From: Acidaminobacter sp.
GTDB taxonomy: Bacteria > Bacillota > Clostridia > Peptostreptococcales > Acidaminobacteraceae
NCBI RefSeq assembly: GCF_030247605.1
Contig: NZ_JAOTSB010000012.1
Span: forward strand, 20,740-84,739
Direction of reading: 5' to 3'
Length of the DNA stretch: 64,000 nt
Below, one piece after another: positions 24,749 through 33,111 of the stretch (the stretch's first letter is position 1; the number at the start of each line of letters is the position of its first letter). The notes below the pieces were generated by a model, which was given only the letters and a program-made list of their open reading frames with translations, made no database searches and was not told where the DNA came from. The translations under genes were made by a program, and so were the position numbers.

Positions 24749-26863
24749 GTGTCAGCACAAGAACAAGCGCCCGCACAAGCTCTGGCTTATACGCCCAGCA
24801 TTGCAAACGCCGTATCCCGAAACTTGCTTGACGAATACTATTTCGAAACCCTTCGTGATCAGTCGAAGCTTTTAGCCAGGTATCAAGCTCTGCTGTCAGC
24901 CCTCACCCCAGGCTTCACGACGCTTTTGGAGGACCTGTTTTATCTGTTGTATAAAATCGAGCCCGTCTTGACACCACAGCCTACAGCGGGGCGCGCTGTC
25001 ATTTCCGGTATGCTGTCCACCACTACCCTCAAAAAACTTAGAGGCCGCACCGCAGGCAATACCACCGAAAGTTATCTGGCGCTGAAATTGATGGTGGATG
25101 AACTGCTGCTTCATCTCAGGGGCACGGACATCCCAATGCATTTGGAAACCCTGAATAGCGCGTTGGAAGCGCTCATAGAGACCAGGAATGCCCTTGAAGA
25201 CAATTTGGGCGCTAAGCTGGAACTAAACGAGGCAGTAAAGCCGGAAGATGCCGGACATCTCAACCGCTTGAAATCACCCCTTGGACTGTCTCAAAACGCC
25301 TCCCTCAGCGAGGTGGCCAGAACGCTGGCTGAGTCACTTAAAGCCCTTTCCGGCAAAAAATCCCCTGACTCAATGATGACTGAGAAAGCAGAAGACCAGG
25401 CTAAGCCTGCAGCGCCGAAGCCCTCTGACAGAAAGTCGACAGACCTCGACGCCAAACTAAAGTCGTCGTTGGCACCGGACCTTTCCTCATTCCTGGAAAA
25501 ACTCGATACGGCCATGAACAGCGATCACCAGGTTCAGGCTGAGCAGGCCGGCGACCGCAATCAGCCATCAGAAAAGACCGGCGCTCCGTCACCTGCAGAC
25601 GAAATGGCGGACCATCTGGCCAATGAGCTGCAGGCATTGTCCATCAAAATGGATGCAAATAGTACGGCATCCCCGCCCGACACGCTGACGCCTGCCGGAT
25701 TCGACCTTCAAGAAATGACGGGGGGAGATGTGGATCAAAAGCGGATTGTCGACGGGGCAGGTCTGGGTGCCCCTGTCTCCTCTACCACACTGGGCTATTC
25801 AGGTGACAGCCATTTGGACAGCCGGGGTCAGACCCGTCAAAGTGCCGGCTCTGGCGCAGGCAGCCTGCAGCAGACCCTGGAACGCCTGAATGAACGCATC
25901 TCACATCTTGAAGGACAGATCTCTGAGGTACTCAGACCTCTGGATGTGTCATTGGCAATGAACAAGACCATTGACAGCATTGACCGTTTTACTGAAAATC
26001 TGAAGTCCTTGGGGGTCAATTCTGACCTGGAGGTGACAGATGATTTCGATCATGTGTTGGAGCTGTATAAGGCCCTTGGGGAACCATCGGCTATACGTTT
26101 TTTGAATAAAGTGGGAAAAAAGCGTGAGATCGCCAAGCGGGCGCAGTATCAGAAAAAGCGCAAGATGCAGTATATCATTGACAAAGTAGCCGTTGGGGAC
26201 CGGTTCGACGCCCTGATTGACGAAGAAATCACCACCCTGTCCATGGACGTCTTCAGCGACGACTTTTACGACCGTTTCCTGAACCGCAGCCTGCTGGTTT
26301 ACGAAATGGAAGGCCACGCAGCCCGTGACCGGGGGCCCATTATCCTCTGCTACGACGGATCGGGATCCATGGAAGGGATCAAAATAGAAGAGACGAAGGC
26401 ACTGCTGGTCGCGTTCATAGAAGTGGCGCGGATCCAAAAACGCCGTCTGATCACGCTGCAGTTCGCGTCAAAGACTGAGCCGCTGTACATTCAAGAGTTC
26501 AATCCCAATCACGTGACCATTGAGGAGATCATGCGCCTGTTAGGACATTTCATCCGGGGCGGCACAGATTTTGAAACACCGCTTAAAGCGGCGGTAGAAC
26601 TGCTTAAGGAGGACCGCTATCGCCGCGCGGACATCCTGATGATCACGGACGGCTTCAGCGATATTCGCGATGGGTTCAAGAAAGCGTTTAACCAGTGGAA
26701 ATCCGCCATGGCTTTCAAGCTGTACGCCATCATTATTCACGGCGAAACTTATGGGGATTACGGGGATCTGGGGGAGATTTCAGATGAAATCCTCGAGATC
26801 CGCGACCGGGACCTGTCCAACTGGAACGAAAAAATCAGCGCGCAGCTTTTTGAAAAGATATAA
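24749..26863 (+). CDS. VWA-domain protein (ViaA/CoxE-like), partner of a MoxR AAA+ ATPase
   Basis: A 704-residue cytoplasmic protein with a C-terminal von Willebrand A domain (about residues 525-700). The metal-ion-dependent adhesion site is intact: CYDGSGSM, then a Thr in GGTDFETP and the Asp in MITDGFSD. The N-terminal 200 residues are helical. Residues 210-370 are low-complexity (Ser/Pro/Asp/Gln-rich) and probably disordered, and a coiled coil follows (about 375-400). GTG 24749 is preceded by GGCAGGTGAT. The MoxR-type ATPase follows after 19 nt, the usual VWA/MoxR pairing (ViaA-RavA, CoxE-CoxD). Divergence from the Mo hydroxylase operon hints at a role in maturing that enzyme; this is inference. 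It is longer than typical CoxE or ViaA. Confidence 0.85.
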   Translation: MSAQEQAPAQALAYTPSIANAVSRNLLDEYYFETLRDQSKLLARYQALLSALTPGFTTLLEDLFYLLYKIEPVLTPQPTAGRAVISGMLSTTTLKKLRGRTAGNTTESYLALKLMVDELLLHLRGTDIPMHLETLNSALEALIETRNALEDNLGAKLELNEAVKPEDAGHLNRLKSPLGLSQNASLSEVARTLAESLKALSGKKSPDSMMTEKAEDQAKPAAPKPSDRKSTDLDAKLKSSLAPDLSSFLEKLDTAMNSDHQVQAEQAGDRNQPSEKTGAPSPADEMADHLANELQALSIKMDANSTASPPDTLTPAGFDLQEMTGGDVDQKRIVDGAGLGAPVSSTTLGYSGDSHLDSRGQTRQSAGSGAGSLQQTLERLNERISHLEGQISEVLRPLDVSLAMNKTIDSIDRFTENLKSLGVNSDLEVTDDFDHVLELYKALGEPSAIRFLNKVGKKREIAKRAQYQKKRKMQYIIDKVAVGDRFDALIDEEITTLSMDVFSDDFYDRFLNRSLLVYEMEGHAARDRGPIILCYDGSGSMEGIKIEETKALLVAFIEVARIQKRRLITLQFASKTEPLYIQEFNPNHVTIEEIMRLLGHFIRGGTDFETPLKAAVELLKEDRYRRADILMITDGFSDIRDGFKKAFNQWKSAMAFKLYAIIIHGETYGDYGDLGEISDEILEIRDRDLSNWNEKISAQLFEKI

Positions 26864-26882
26864 TCAGGTGGGGGGAATTCTA

Positions 26883-28124
26883 ATGACCATGGAGCATCGC
26901 GACACAAAAAGAGCCGCGCTCGAGACTGGATTATCCGAGAGTCTGGAGCAATTCAGCGGGAAGCTGAGAGGGATTCGCGACTTTCTGAACCACAAATATT
27001 ATGAGGTGGATACTTTTGTAGAGTGTATTCTGCTCTCCATGATCTCCAGGACCAACATGATTGCCCTTGGGCCTCCGGGGATCGCCAAATCCGCGATTCT
27101 CAGGGAAATTGTCAATGTCATTGACTTTGATGTCTTTGAAGGCACACCGTATTTTCACATTCAGATGGGCACGGACATCAGTCCGAACAACATCCTGGGC
27201 GCGCCGGACATTGAGTATTACAAGCGTCACGGCATCATTAAACGTGCGTATCAGGGATTTTTGCCGGATGCGGCGATTGCCTTCTTTTCTGAATTCTACC
27301 GGATCAGCGACCAGGTGGCCAACTCCGGCATCCTGACCATCTTGAATGAGGGCGAATTCAAAAATGGTACGGATACGGTCAAGACGAACCTGAGGTTTTT
27401 CATGGCGGACACCAATTTTTTCCCGAAGCAGCCGGATGATCTGGACGCGGATGAGACGGATTACCGCCTCCAGGCCCTCCATGACCGTTTTCTCTCCAGG
27501 GTGCTGGTCTCTCCCCTTCAGGATGACGACAACAAAGTCCGCATGATCCTGATGGACGACCATGACAGCACGGACCTAAAGCTGAGCCTGAACGATCTGA
27601 TCTGGATCCAGGATCATCTGGAGCTGGTGGAGCTCCCTGAAGCGATTGCCCGTGCCATGGTGGAGATCTCCAATACCCTCACTAAGAAGCACAAACTCTT
27701 TATCTCACCACGCCGTCTCAAGATGTCCAGAAATTTGATCCGGGCCAGCGCACTGCTCAGCGGTCGGTTGACTTGCCGGATGGAGGACCTGATGGCCCTT
27801 CAGTTTTCGTTCTGGCAGAAGGAAGAAGACATACAGAAGGCGCGTGATTTGATTCTGGACACCATAGGCATCCCGGAATCCGATGGCCGAAAGTTCGACA
27901 AAATGGCCCTCAGCATTCTGCAGGAGCTGCAGTCCAACATTGACAACACCCACAACCTTCCGACCTTCAACCCCGAAAAACTCTACCGCCAGGCTGTCAA
28001 CGACCTGACCAAGCTCCTGGAGATGATCCTGAAAAAGTATCCGGTGCCCGAGGAGCACGCGGCTGTGGAGAAGGCCTTCCGTCAGGTTGAGGCGGAAATT
28101 CGGAAGCTGCAGCTGGAGGCGTGA
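26883..28124 (+). CDS. MoxR/RavA-type AAA+ ATPase with altered Walker B
   Basis: A 413-residue AAA+ ATPase of the MoxR group, closest in layout to RavA. Walker A is GPPGIAKS near residue 60. The RavA-like stretch FKNGTDTVKTNLRFFMADTN and the sensor/arginine-finger region LQALHDRFLSRV are present. Where hhhhDE should stand (Walker B) the sequence reads AIAFFSEFYR, with Ser in place of the Mg-binding Asp while the catalytic Glu is kept. A helical lid and C-terminal part follow. ATG 26883 has GGTGGGGGG upstream; the long frame from 26670 overlaps the VWA gene. It is expected to remodel a client together with the VWA protein. Confidence 0.88.
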   Translation: MTMEHRDTKRAALETGLSESLEQFSGKLRGIRDFLNHKYYEVDTFVECILLSMISRTNMIALGPPGIAKSAILREIVNVIDFDVFEGTPYFHIQMGTDISPNNILGAPDIEYYKRHGIIKRAYQGFLPDAAIAFFSEFYRISDQVANSGILTILNEGEFKNGTDTVKTNLRFFMADTNFFPKQPDDLDADETDYRLQALHDRFLSRVLVSPLQDDDNKVRMILMDDHDSTDLKLSLNDLIWIQDHLELVELPEAIARAMVEISNTLTKKHKLFISPRRLKMSRNLIRASALLSGRLTCRMEDLMALQFSFWQKEEDIQKARDLILDTIGIPESDGRKFDKMALSILQELQSNIDNTHNLPTFNPEKLYRQAVNDLTKLLEMILKKYPVPEEHAAVEKAFRQVEAEIRKLQLEA

Positions 28125-28141
28125 TGGAGACGAAAAGACGA

Positions 28142-28185
28142 GAAACTCGGGTGTCTGCGGCTTACGCCTATCGACCCCGAGTTTC
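28142..28185. repeat. GTGTC-family palindrome with nested GGCTTACGCC loop
   Basis: GAAACTCGGG pairs with CCCGAGTTTC around a loop that contains GGCTTACGCC. It lies between the MoxR stop and the terminator. The nested loop motif recurs at 40653-40697 and, slightly changed, at 52151-52192. Confidence 0.7.
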
Positions 28186-28202
28186 CTTCCTCCTAAGCAC
28201 AA

Positions 28203-28238
28203 AAAGAGACGCTTCAGCCCGAAGCGTCTCTTTTTTTT
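28203..28238. terminator. Bidirectional terminator between the MoxR and AEC genes
   Basis: AAAGAGACGCTTC-AGCCC-GAAGCGTCTCTTT is a 13-bp stem with T runs on both strands. It serves the convergent genes on either side and overlaps the AEC gene's end. Confidence 0.93.
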
Positions 28239-29175
28239 AAATCAGTCCCAAACTCTTGAGCCCAAAGATCCACAGAAAAATTGTCACGACGGACAGCGCT
28301 GAGCCAAAGACCACCAGCTGCCCCGCCAGGACATCATCCGCGTCCATCTGCTGGGCCATGGTAAAAGTGGAAACCGCCGCGGGCGCGGCATACATGATCA
28401 CTAAAGTCACGAGCTCCGGACCCGTAAAGCCCAATCTGACACAAAGGGGCACCAGGATCCCCGGGATCACCACCAGCTTCGAAAACACGCCATAGGCAAT
28501 ATATTTGGTGTTGTCCTTCACGGCACTGAAGTTGAAGGAACCGCCCAGGGCCAAGATAGCCAGTGGCGTTGCCGCCTTCGCCAGATCGCCAATCGTCTTC
28601 TCCACCGCCACAGGCAGGGACAGGCCCACCCGCATGGCCAGAATTCCAGCCAGCGAGCCAATAATCAGCGGATTCTTAAAAACGTCCAGAATCAGCTTCC
28701 CGGGGCTGATTTTTTTGTTTCTGAAGACCGACAGGACAATAACACTCAGCGCGTTGAAGATGGGAACCACGGTCCCAACGACAATGGCAGTGATGCCGGC
28801 CCGTTCAGCGCCGTAGATGGAGGCGACAATAGGCAGGCTGAAGATGATGGAATTGCTGCGGCCTATGCCCTGGATCAGGGTGGCGCGCCTGCGGTTGTCC
28901 TTCTCAAGCATCACGGTGACCACTGTAAAGACACCGAAGATGGCAAAGGCGGAGACCGCCGCGAACAGGATCACGCGGGTGTCGAAGTGGCCATTCGGAT
29001 CCGTCTGGTAAATATTATTAAACACCAGCGCCGGGAGCAGCGCCTTGAACGCAAGGCTGTTCAGGACTTTCAGGGATTTTGGATCAAACATGCCGAGATG
29101 CTTCAGGCCATATCCAAGCGACATGAGCAGAAAAAGCGGCAGGATGATATTGAGCGAGAAGATAAAATTCTGCAT
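28237..29175 (-). CDS. AEC-family (auxin efflux carrier) transporter
   Basis: A 312-residue, ten-helix membrane transporter of the AEC family, whose bacterial members export or exchange organic acids such as malate and malonate. The N-terminal half begins NIILPLFLLMSLGYGLKHLG and the repeat of five helices is seen, with a C-terminal ending in bulky hydrophobics. GAGAGGACGG lies before ATG 29175. It is transcribed alone. The substrate is unknown, and there is no regulator next to it. Confidence 0.88.
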   Translation of the reverse strand: MQNFIFSLNIILPLFLLMSLGYGLKHLGMFDPKSLKVLNSLAFKALLPALVFNNIYQTDPNGHFDTRVILFAAVSAFAIFGVFTVVTVMLEKDNRRRATLIQGIGRSNSIIFSLPIVASIYGAERAGITAIVVGTVVPIFNALSVIVLSVFRNKKISPGKLILDVFKNPLIIGSLAGILAMRVGLSLPVAVEKTIGDLAKAATPLAILALGGSFNFSAVKDNTKYIAYGVFSKLVVIPGILVPLCVRLGFTGPELVTLVIMYAAPAAVSTFTMAQQMDADDVLAGQLVVFGSALSVVTIFLWIFGLKSLGLI

Positions 29176-29225
29176 GGGGTGACCGTCCTCTCGGTATGAC
29201 TTATGTCGTTTGGATCAGTGTTTTG

Positions 29226-29276
29226 GCCGATGGAAGCCTGAACGGGGCAGTGAGGGTGAATCAAGCGACCATCGGT
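29226..29276. repeat. GCCGATGG / CCATCGG inverted-repeat element (imperfect member)
   Basis: CCGATGG at 29227-29233 and CCATCGG at 29269-29275, in the gap between the AEC and metallo-hydrolase genes. The 3' arm shares AAGCGACCATCGG with the element at 9629-9668. Confidence 0.5.
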
Positions 29277-29303
29277 TAAACAGCTCTGTTTTTTTGGTTT
29301 GGA

Positions 29304-29927
29304 TTACAAGTGCCGCTCCAGGCCCGCACGCACGTCCGCCATCATGGCCGGGGCGTCATGACCGGGATAGAGCATCCAGTCATCCGCCCATTCCTTCAGG
29401 GCTTTCCGGATCGAGGCCTTCATCTGGGCGTCGCTGCCGCTGTACAGGTCGGTGCGGCCTACGTCATCGCTGAAAATAGTGTCTCCCGTAAACACCACGG
29501 GGGCATTCTCGAGCCTCAGGCAAATGCTGCCGGCTGTGTGGCCCGGAGTGTGCAGGACCTGCAGGGCGTGACTGCCAAAGGGAATCCTCTGCCCGTCTTC
29601 AAGACCGACATCCGCCGTCAACCGCAGATCGCGCTCGCCGGAATGATTGTAAAAGGGTGTCACGAGGAGCTTCGCCTCAGCCCTATGGGCCATGAGGGGG
29701 CAGTCATACTGTTTTCGCAGCGCGGCTGCGGCGCCAATATGATCCCAATGTCCATGGGTAAGAATGATGCCGATGGGCTTTAAACCCTTCTCATGCACCA
29801 CTTTCATTATCTTTTTCTTCTCGTCGCCCGGATCCAGGATCAGCGCTTCTTTCGTCTCTTCATCATAGACAAGGTAGGCGTTGGTCTGATGGGATCCCAG
29901 GGCGCGCTGCCATAAACCGTAAGTCAT
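29304..29927 (-). CDS. Metallo-beta-lactamase-fold hydrolase (glyoxalase II-like)
   Basis: A 207-residue binuclear-metal hydrolase. The motif THGHWDHIG near residue 58 (HxHxDH), HTPGHTAGS near 130 and GHDAP near 195 provide the metal ligands, and FTGDTIFSDDVGRTDL is typical of glyoxalase II-like thioesterases. A role in hydrolysing a glutathione- or other thiol-linked ester, or a persulfide, is possible. It follows hflC by one base after the stop (TAATATG), with AGGAGAG inside the end of hflC, so it is translated from the hflKC transcript. Confidence 0.9.
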   Translation of the reverse strand: MTYGLWQRALGSHQTNAYLVYDEETKEALILDPGDEKKKIMKVVHEKGLKPIGIILTHGHWDHIGAAAALRKQYDCPLMAHRAEAKLLVTPFYNHSGERDLRLTADVGLEDGQRIPFGSHALQVLHTPGHTAGSICLRLENAPVVFTGDTIFSDDVGRTDLYSGSDAQMKASIRKALKEWADDWMLYPGHDAPAMMADVRAGLERHL

Positions 29928-29928
29928 A

Positions 29929-30945
29929 TTACTCTCCTGTCAGATATTTCAGATAAGGCGAATTGATTGGGAGCAGCAGCACCGTTTCGCCATTGATGGT
30001 CGTCTTGTAGGAAGTCAGCGTCCGGTAGAGATTAAAGAATTCCGGATCCTTGCTGTAGGCGTCATTGTAGAGTCGGGCGGCTTCCTTTTCGCCTTCGGCC
30101 TGAATGGTCTTGGCATCCGCCTCCGCTCTGGACAGCATTTCTGAGACTTCACGGTCTGTTTCCGCCCGGATCTTCAGCGCTTCTGCGTCACCCTGAGACA
30201 GGTACTGCTGGGCGGTACTTTCACGCTCGGAGATCATGCGCAGGAAGACAGATTCTTCGTTGGCAGCCGGGAGATCCGCGCGCTTCATCTTAATGTCGAT
30301 CAACTCGATGCCGCTTTCATTTTTAATTAGGGTGTCATTGACCTGTCCCTTGACAGTGGTATCAATGCCGCCTCGAGCGGTGACACGGTCTTTGATGATA
30401 TCTACATAGTTCATTTTGCCCAGCTCAGTGCGGATGCTGGAGTAGACAATGTCACCCAGCCGGCTCTCAGCCGCGCTGAGGGTTCTGAGGGATTCGATCA
30501 TCTGAATAGGGTCAGTGATCTTCCAAAGGCTGTAATAGTCAACCATGATGCGCTTCTTGTCCAGAGTGTTGATTTCAGCCGGCGGCACATCGTAAACCAG
30601 AGTATACTTAGGCAGGCGGGTAATGGTTTGGACAAACGGGGTCTTGAACTTTAATCCCGGCGCGTCAATTATTTTCACAATCTCGCCAAACTGCCGAACA
30701 ATGATGAATTCGTTGGCTTTGACTATAAAGAGGTTGCTTTGCACAAAAACCGCGAGGATGACCATTAAGAAGACCACTGGGATGATCTTAGGAAATGAGC
30801 GGTTAGCGGGGCGAGGGCTGGGATTCGGGTTTTCGGGGTTGGTCCTTTGACCATCAGCCGCATGAGGCCTTTGGGCTTTGTTGGCGGCCATACCCTTCTT
30901 GATCTCCTCAATGATGACCTGGATCACGTTGTCGAGCTTACTCAT
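29929..30945 (-). CDS. hflC: HflC-type SPFH membrane protein
   Basis: A 338-residue SPFH/band-7 protein, partner of HflK; in E. coli the HflKC complex encloses and moderates the FtsH protease. A single transmembrane segment lies at about 52-75, followed by the SPFH domain (NEFIIVRQFGEIVKIIDAPG) and a coiled-coil region (RESTAQQYLSQGDAEALKIRAE-type repeats, residues about 225-285). An N-terminal cytoplasmic extension of some 50 residues rich in Asn and Pro is unusual for HflC, which normally starts at its membrane anchor. ATG 30945 overlaps the hflK end by 8 nt. Confidence 0.9.
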   Translation of the reverse strand: MSKLDNVIQVIIEEIKKGMAANKAQRPHAADGQRTNPENPNPSPRPANRSFPKIIPVVFLMVILAVFVQSNLFIVKANEFIIVRQFGEIVKIIDAPGLKFKTPFVQTITRLPKYTLVYDVPPAEINTLDKKRIMVDYYSLWKITDPIQMIESLRTLSAAESRLGDIVYSSIRTELGKMNYVDIIKDRVTARGGIDTTVKGQVNDTLIKNESGIELIDIKMKRADLPAANEESVFLRMISERESTAQQYLSQGDAEALKIRAETDREVSEMLSRAEADAKTIQAEGEKEAARLYNDAYSKDPEFFNLYRTLTSYKTTINGETVLLLPINSPYLKYLTGE

Positions 30946-31885
30946 TTGCCTCACCGCCTTTCTTCAGCTGGTCCAGCGGCAGATAATTGACGGTGTTGCC
31001 GCCGCCCTCCTGCATGATGTAGATCTGAACGTCCGGCAGGATCTGCTCGAGGGTCTCGATGATCAGGCGGTCACGGGTGATAGTCTTATTGGTCACGTAT
31101 TCGGAGTAGATGGCGTTGAACTGGGCAACGTCACCCCGGGCCTGCTCGATGCGGGCGACCTTGTCCCCTTCCGCGCGGCTGATGAGGGCGGCCTTCTGGC
31201 CTTCAGCGGTGTTGATCTTTTCATTGCGGTAGCGGTTGGCCTGGTTGATTTTTGTGATGCGCTCCTCGCGGGCGGAGGCGACTTTTTTGAAGGCATCGCT
31301 GACCTGCTCGTTAGGGAGGTCGACGTCCTGGAGGTTGACGTTTCGGATGGCGACGCCAATCTGATAAGTCTCCACCAGGGACACCAGCGTGTCTCTCGTG
31401 TCGTTCATAATGCGGGTACGGCCGTCTGTCAGGGCGTCATCCACCACCGAGCTGCCTATGACGCCGCGCAGGGCGCTGGAGGTGGCATTCATAAGGATCT
31501 TGACGGGATCCTCAGTATTGTAAAGAAAAGCGATGGGATCGACGATCTGCCACTGGACTTCCAGATCCGCCAGGATGATATTCTCATCTCCTGTAATCAT
31601 TTTGGCGTCCTTTTCCTGAAGGACTGCGCCATCAGGTCCTTCCTGGCTTTCTTCATAGCCAAAAGTCAGTGAGAAGGTTTCTCTGGAGAGCTTGCGAACA
31701 TTCTGGATTGGATATGGCAGCTTGAATCTGAGTCCCGGCTGAACCAGGTTGGTGTCCGGCTTGCCAAAGGTCTCGAGGATGGCGTATTCCGTTTGGTCCA
31801 CCGTGTAGAAGCTGGTGCCGCCGAGCCAGATTATTACCGCTGCGACTAGGATTAGAGCAAAAAACGTGGGCGTTCGTTTGGTCAT
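30938..31885 (-). CDS. hflK: HflK-type SPFH membrane protein
   Basis: A 315-residue band-7 protein with an N-terminal membrane anchor (residues about 6-26), then TVDQTEYAILETFGKPD and PGLRFKLPYPIQNVRKL, and the long helical/coiled stretch ISRAEGDKVARIEQARGDVAQF. It is shorter than E. coli HflK and lacks its Gly-rich N-terminus, as in many Firmicutes. Two adjacent ATG codons are possible; the second (31885) is six bases from AGGAGG and is used. It is the first gene of the hflK-hflC-hydrolase operon and has a long leader. Confidence 0.9.
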   Translation of the reverse strand: MTKRTPTFFALILVAAVIIWLGGTSFYTVDQTEYAILETFGKPDTNLVQPGLRFKLPYPIQNVRKLSRETFSLTFGYEESQEGPDGAVLQEKDAKMITGDENIILADLEVQWQIVDPIAFLYNTEDPVKILMNATSSALRGVIGSSVVDDALTDGRTRIMNDTRDTLVSLVETYQIGVAIRNVNLQDVDLPNEQVSDAFKKVASAREERITKINQANRYRNEKINTAEGQKAALISRAEGDKVARIEQARGDVAQFNAIYSEYVTNKTITRDRLIIETLEQILPDVQIYIMQEGGGNTVNYLPLDQLKKGGEANE

Positions 31886-32219
31886 CATAGGCCTCCTGTT
31901 TGAAAGTGTGTGATGTGCTTGGGTACAGATAGTGTTGTGAGAGATCCTTTTTGTGCAAGGTCGTCATTGACTGTTCTGTCATGGTGGGTTGATTGGGGCT
32001 GTTGCAGCAGAACACACATCACTTTAATTCTGAAGGTTTTTGTGGCTTTAGTCAATTGAACATGCAAAATATTTTCTATAAACCGAATTTAATCAGAATG
32101 GGATGAAAACGCTATGTCATAGCATTTAAAATGATTTAAAAAAGCTATTGATTTTATTACTAATTAGTAGTATATTGTTGTTAGATGATAACAACTCTCA
32201 ACTATAGGAGGACTTCACC
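31886..32219. other. Divergent intergenic region hflK / pirin
   Basis: About 330 bp without a convincing gene. It holds the hflK leader (minus), a small inverted repeat GCTATG-T-CATAGC at 32111-32123, the pirin promoter and its palindrome. Minus-strand frames here have no ribosome binding site or domain and look accidental. Confidence 0.6.
32148..32176 (+). promoter_or_regulatory. Pirin promoter with operator palindrome in the spacer
   Basis: TTGATT (32148-32153), 17 nt, TATATT (32171-32176). The spacer contains the perfect 12-bp palindrome TACTAATTAGTA (32158-32169), a likely repressor site of the MarR or similar type. Confidence 0.65.
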
Positions 32220-32927
32220 ATGATCAGAAAAATAAGTCATCAGCAAATGGGACGCAGCAATCGCGGCTGGCTTCGCAGCCTCTTTCACTTTTCCTTCGCT
32301 GAATACTATAATCCGGACAACATGAATTTTGGGGTTCTCAGGGTCCTGAACGATGACCTGGTGGCTTCCAAGTCAGGCTTTGACACCCACCCGCACCGGG
32401 ACATGGAGATCCTCTCCTATGTCGTCAAAGGCGAACTGACACACGGTGACAGCATGGGCAATAAGAGCACGATCACCCGGGGTCAGGTTCAGTACATGAG
32501 TGCCGGAACCGGCGTTGCCCACAGCGAGCACAATTTGGGTGAAGAAGAGCTGCGGTTCCTTCAGATCTGGATCCTGCCGGATCAAAAGCGCCACACGCCT
32601 GCTTATGGTGATGTAAAACTGGACTGGGATCTGCGCAGCGGCAAATGGCTTCATTTTGCATCCCCGGTGGGCGGCGGCGCATCCGTTGAGCTTCATCAGG
32701 ACGCGAATTTTTATGCTGTAGAGCTGACAGGCGGACAGCACATTGATTTTGAGGTCAAGACAGGTCGGCAAGTCTATTTGGTGTTGATTGAAGGCAGTGC
32801 CCTGGTCAACGGACTCAGGCTGGAGACCAGGGATGCGCTGGAATCTGTTGAGGAATCCCTGTCCATTCACGTGGATCAACCGGATCAAACTGCCCACCTT
32901 CTCGTCATAGAGATGGCGAAAGGGTAA
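32220..32927 (+). CDS. Pirin-family protein (YhhW-like)
   Basis: A 235-residue bicupin of the pirin family; some members are quercetin 2,3-dioxygenases, others act as redox-linked partners. The metal ligands are visible in THPHRDMEILSYV (two His near residue 57) and in GTGVAHSEHN (His and Glu near 100). RKISHQQMGRSNRGWLRS at the N-terminus and the second, metal-free cupin half also fit. TAGGAGG lies before ATG 32220. It stands alone after a promoter with a palindrome that suggests control by a stress-sensing repressor. Its substrate is unknown. Confidence 0.92.
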   Translation: MIRKISHQQMGRSNRGWLRSLFHFSFAEYYNPDNMNFGVLRVLNDDLVASKSGFDTHPHRDMEILSYVVKGELTHGDSMGNKSTITRGQVQYMSAGTGVAHSEHNLGEEELRFLQIWILPDQKRHTPAYGDVKLDWDLRSGKWLHFASPVGGGASVELHQDANFYAVELTGGQHIDFEVKTGRQVYLVLIEGSALVNGLRLETRDALESVEESLSIHVDQPDQTAHLLVIEMAKG

Positions 32928-32932
32928 ATTTT

Positions 32933-33000
32933 AAGTTGGGGACGCGGACGGGTTTTGACTTGGTGACGCGGATAGGTTCTGACTTGGGGACGGGGGACGG
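32933..33000. repeat. 24-bp tandem repeat (GACTTGGKGACGCGGAYAGG-type), nearly three copies
   Basis: Copies at 32933-32956, 32957-32980 and 32981-33000, all starting RACTTGG or close to it, just after the pirin stop. The period of 24 bp equals that of the array at 34767 but the sequence is different. Confidence 0.75.
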
Positions 33001-33049
33001 TAATATTTCTGTAACAAAACGCAGCTAAATTGAAATCCAAGAACTTTAT

Positions 33050-33078
33050 TTGACCCCTTTTTCCAGTTCGGCTATGAT
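33050..33078 (+). promoter_or_regulatory. Promoter of the LTA-synthase-like gene
   Basis: TTGACC (33050-33055), 17 nt, TATGAT (33073-33078); AAAGGGG precedes the ATG at 33112. Confidence 0.65.
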
Positions 33079-33111
33079 TGTAATAGCACTGAAGAGAAAG
33101 GGGTTTTTTGC

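Noticed and set aside
31653..32067. Minus-strand frames upstream of hflK
   Set aside because: They have no ribosome binding site or recognisable domain and overlap hflK or its leader.
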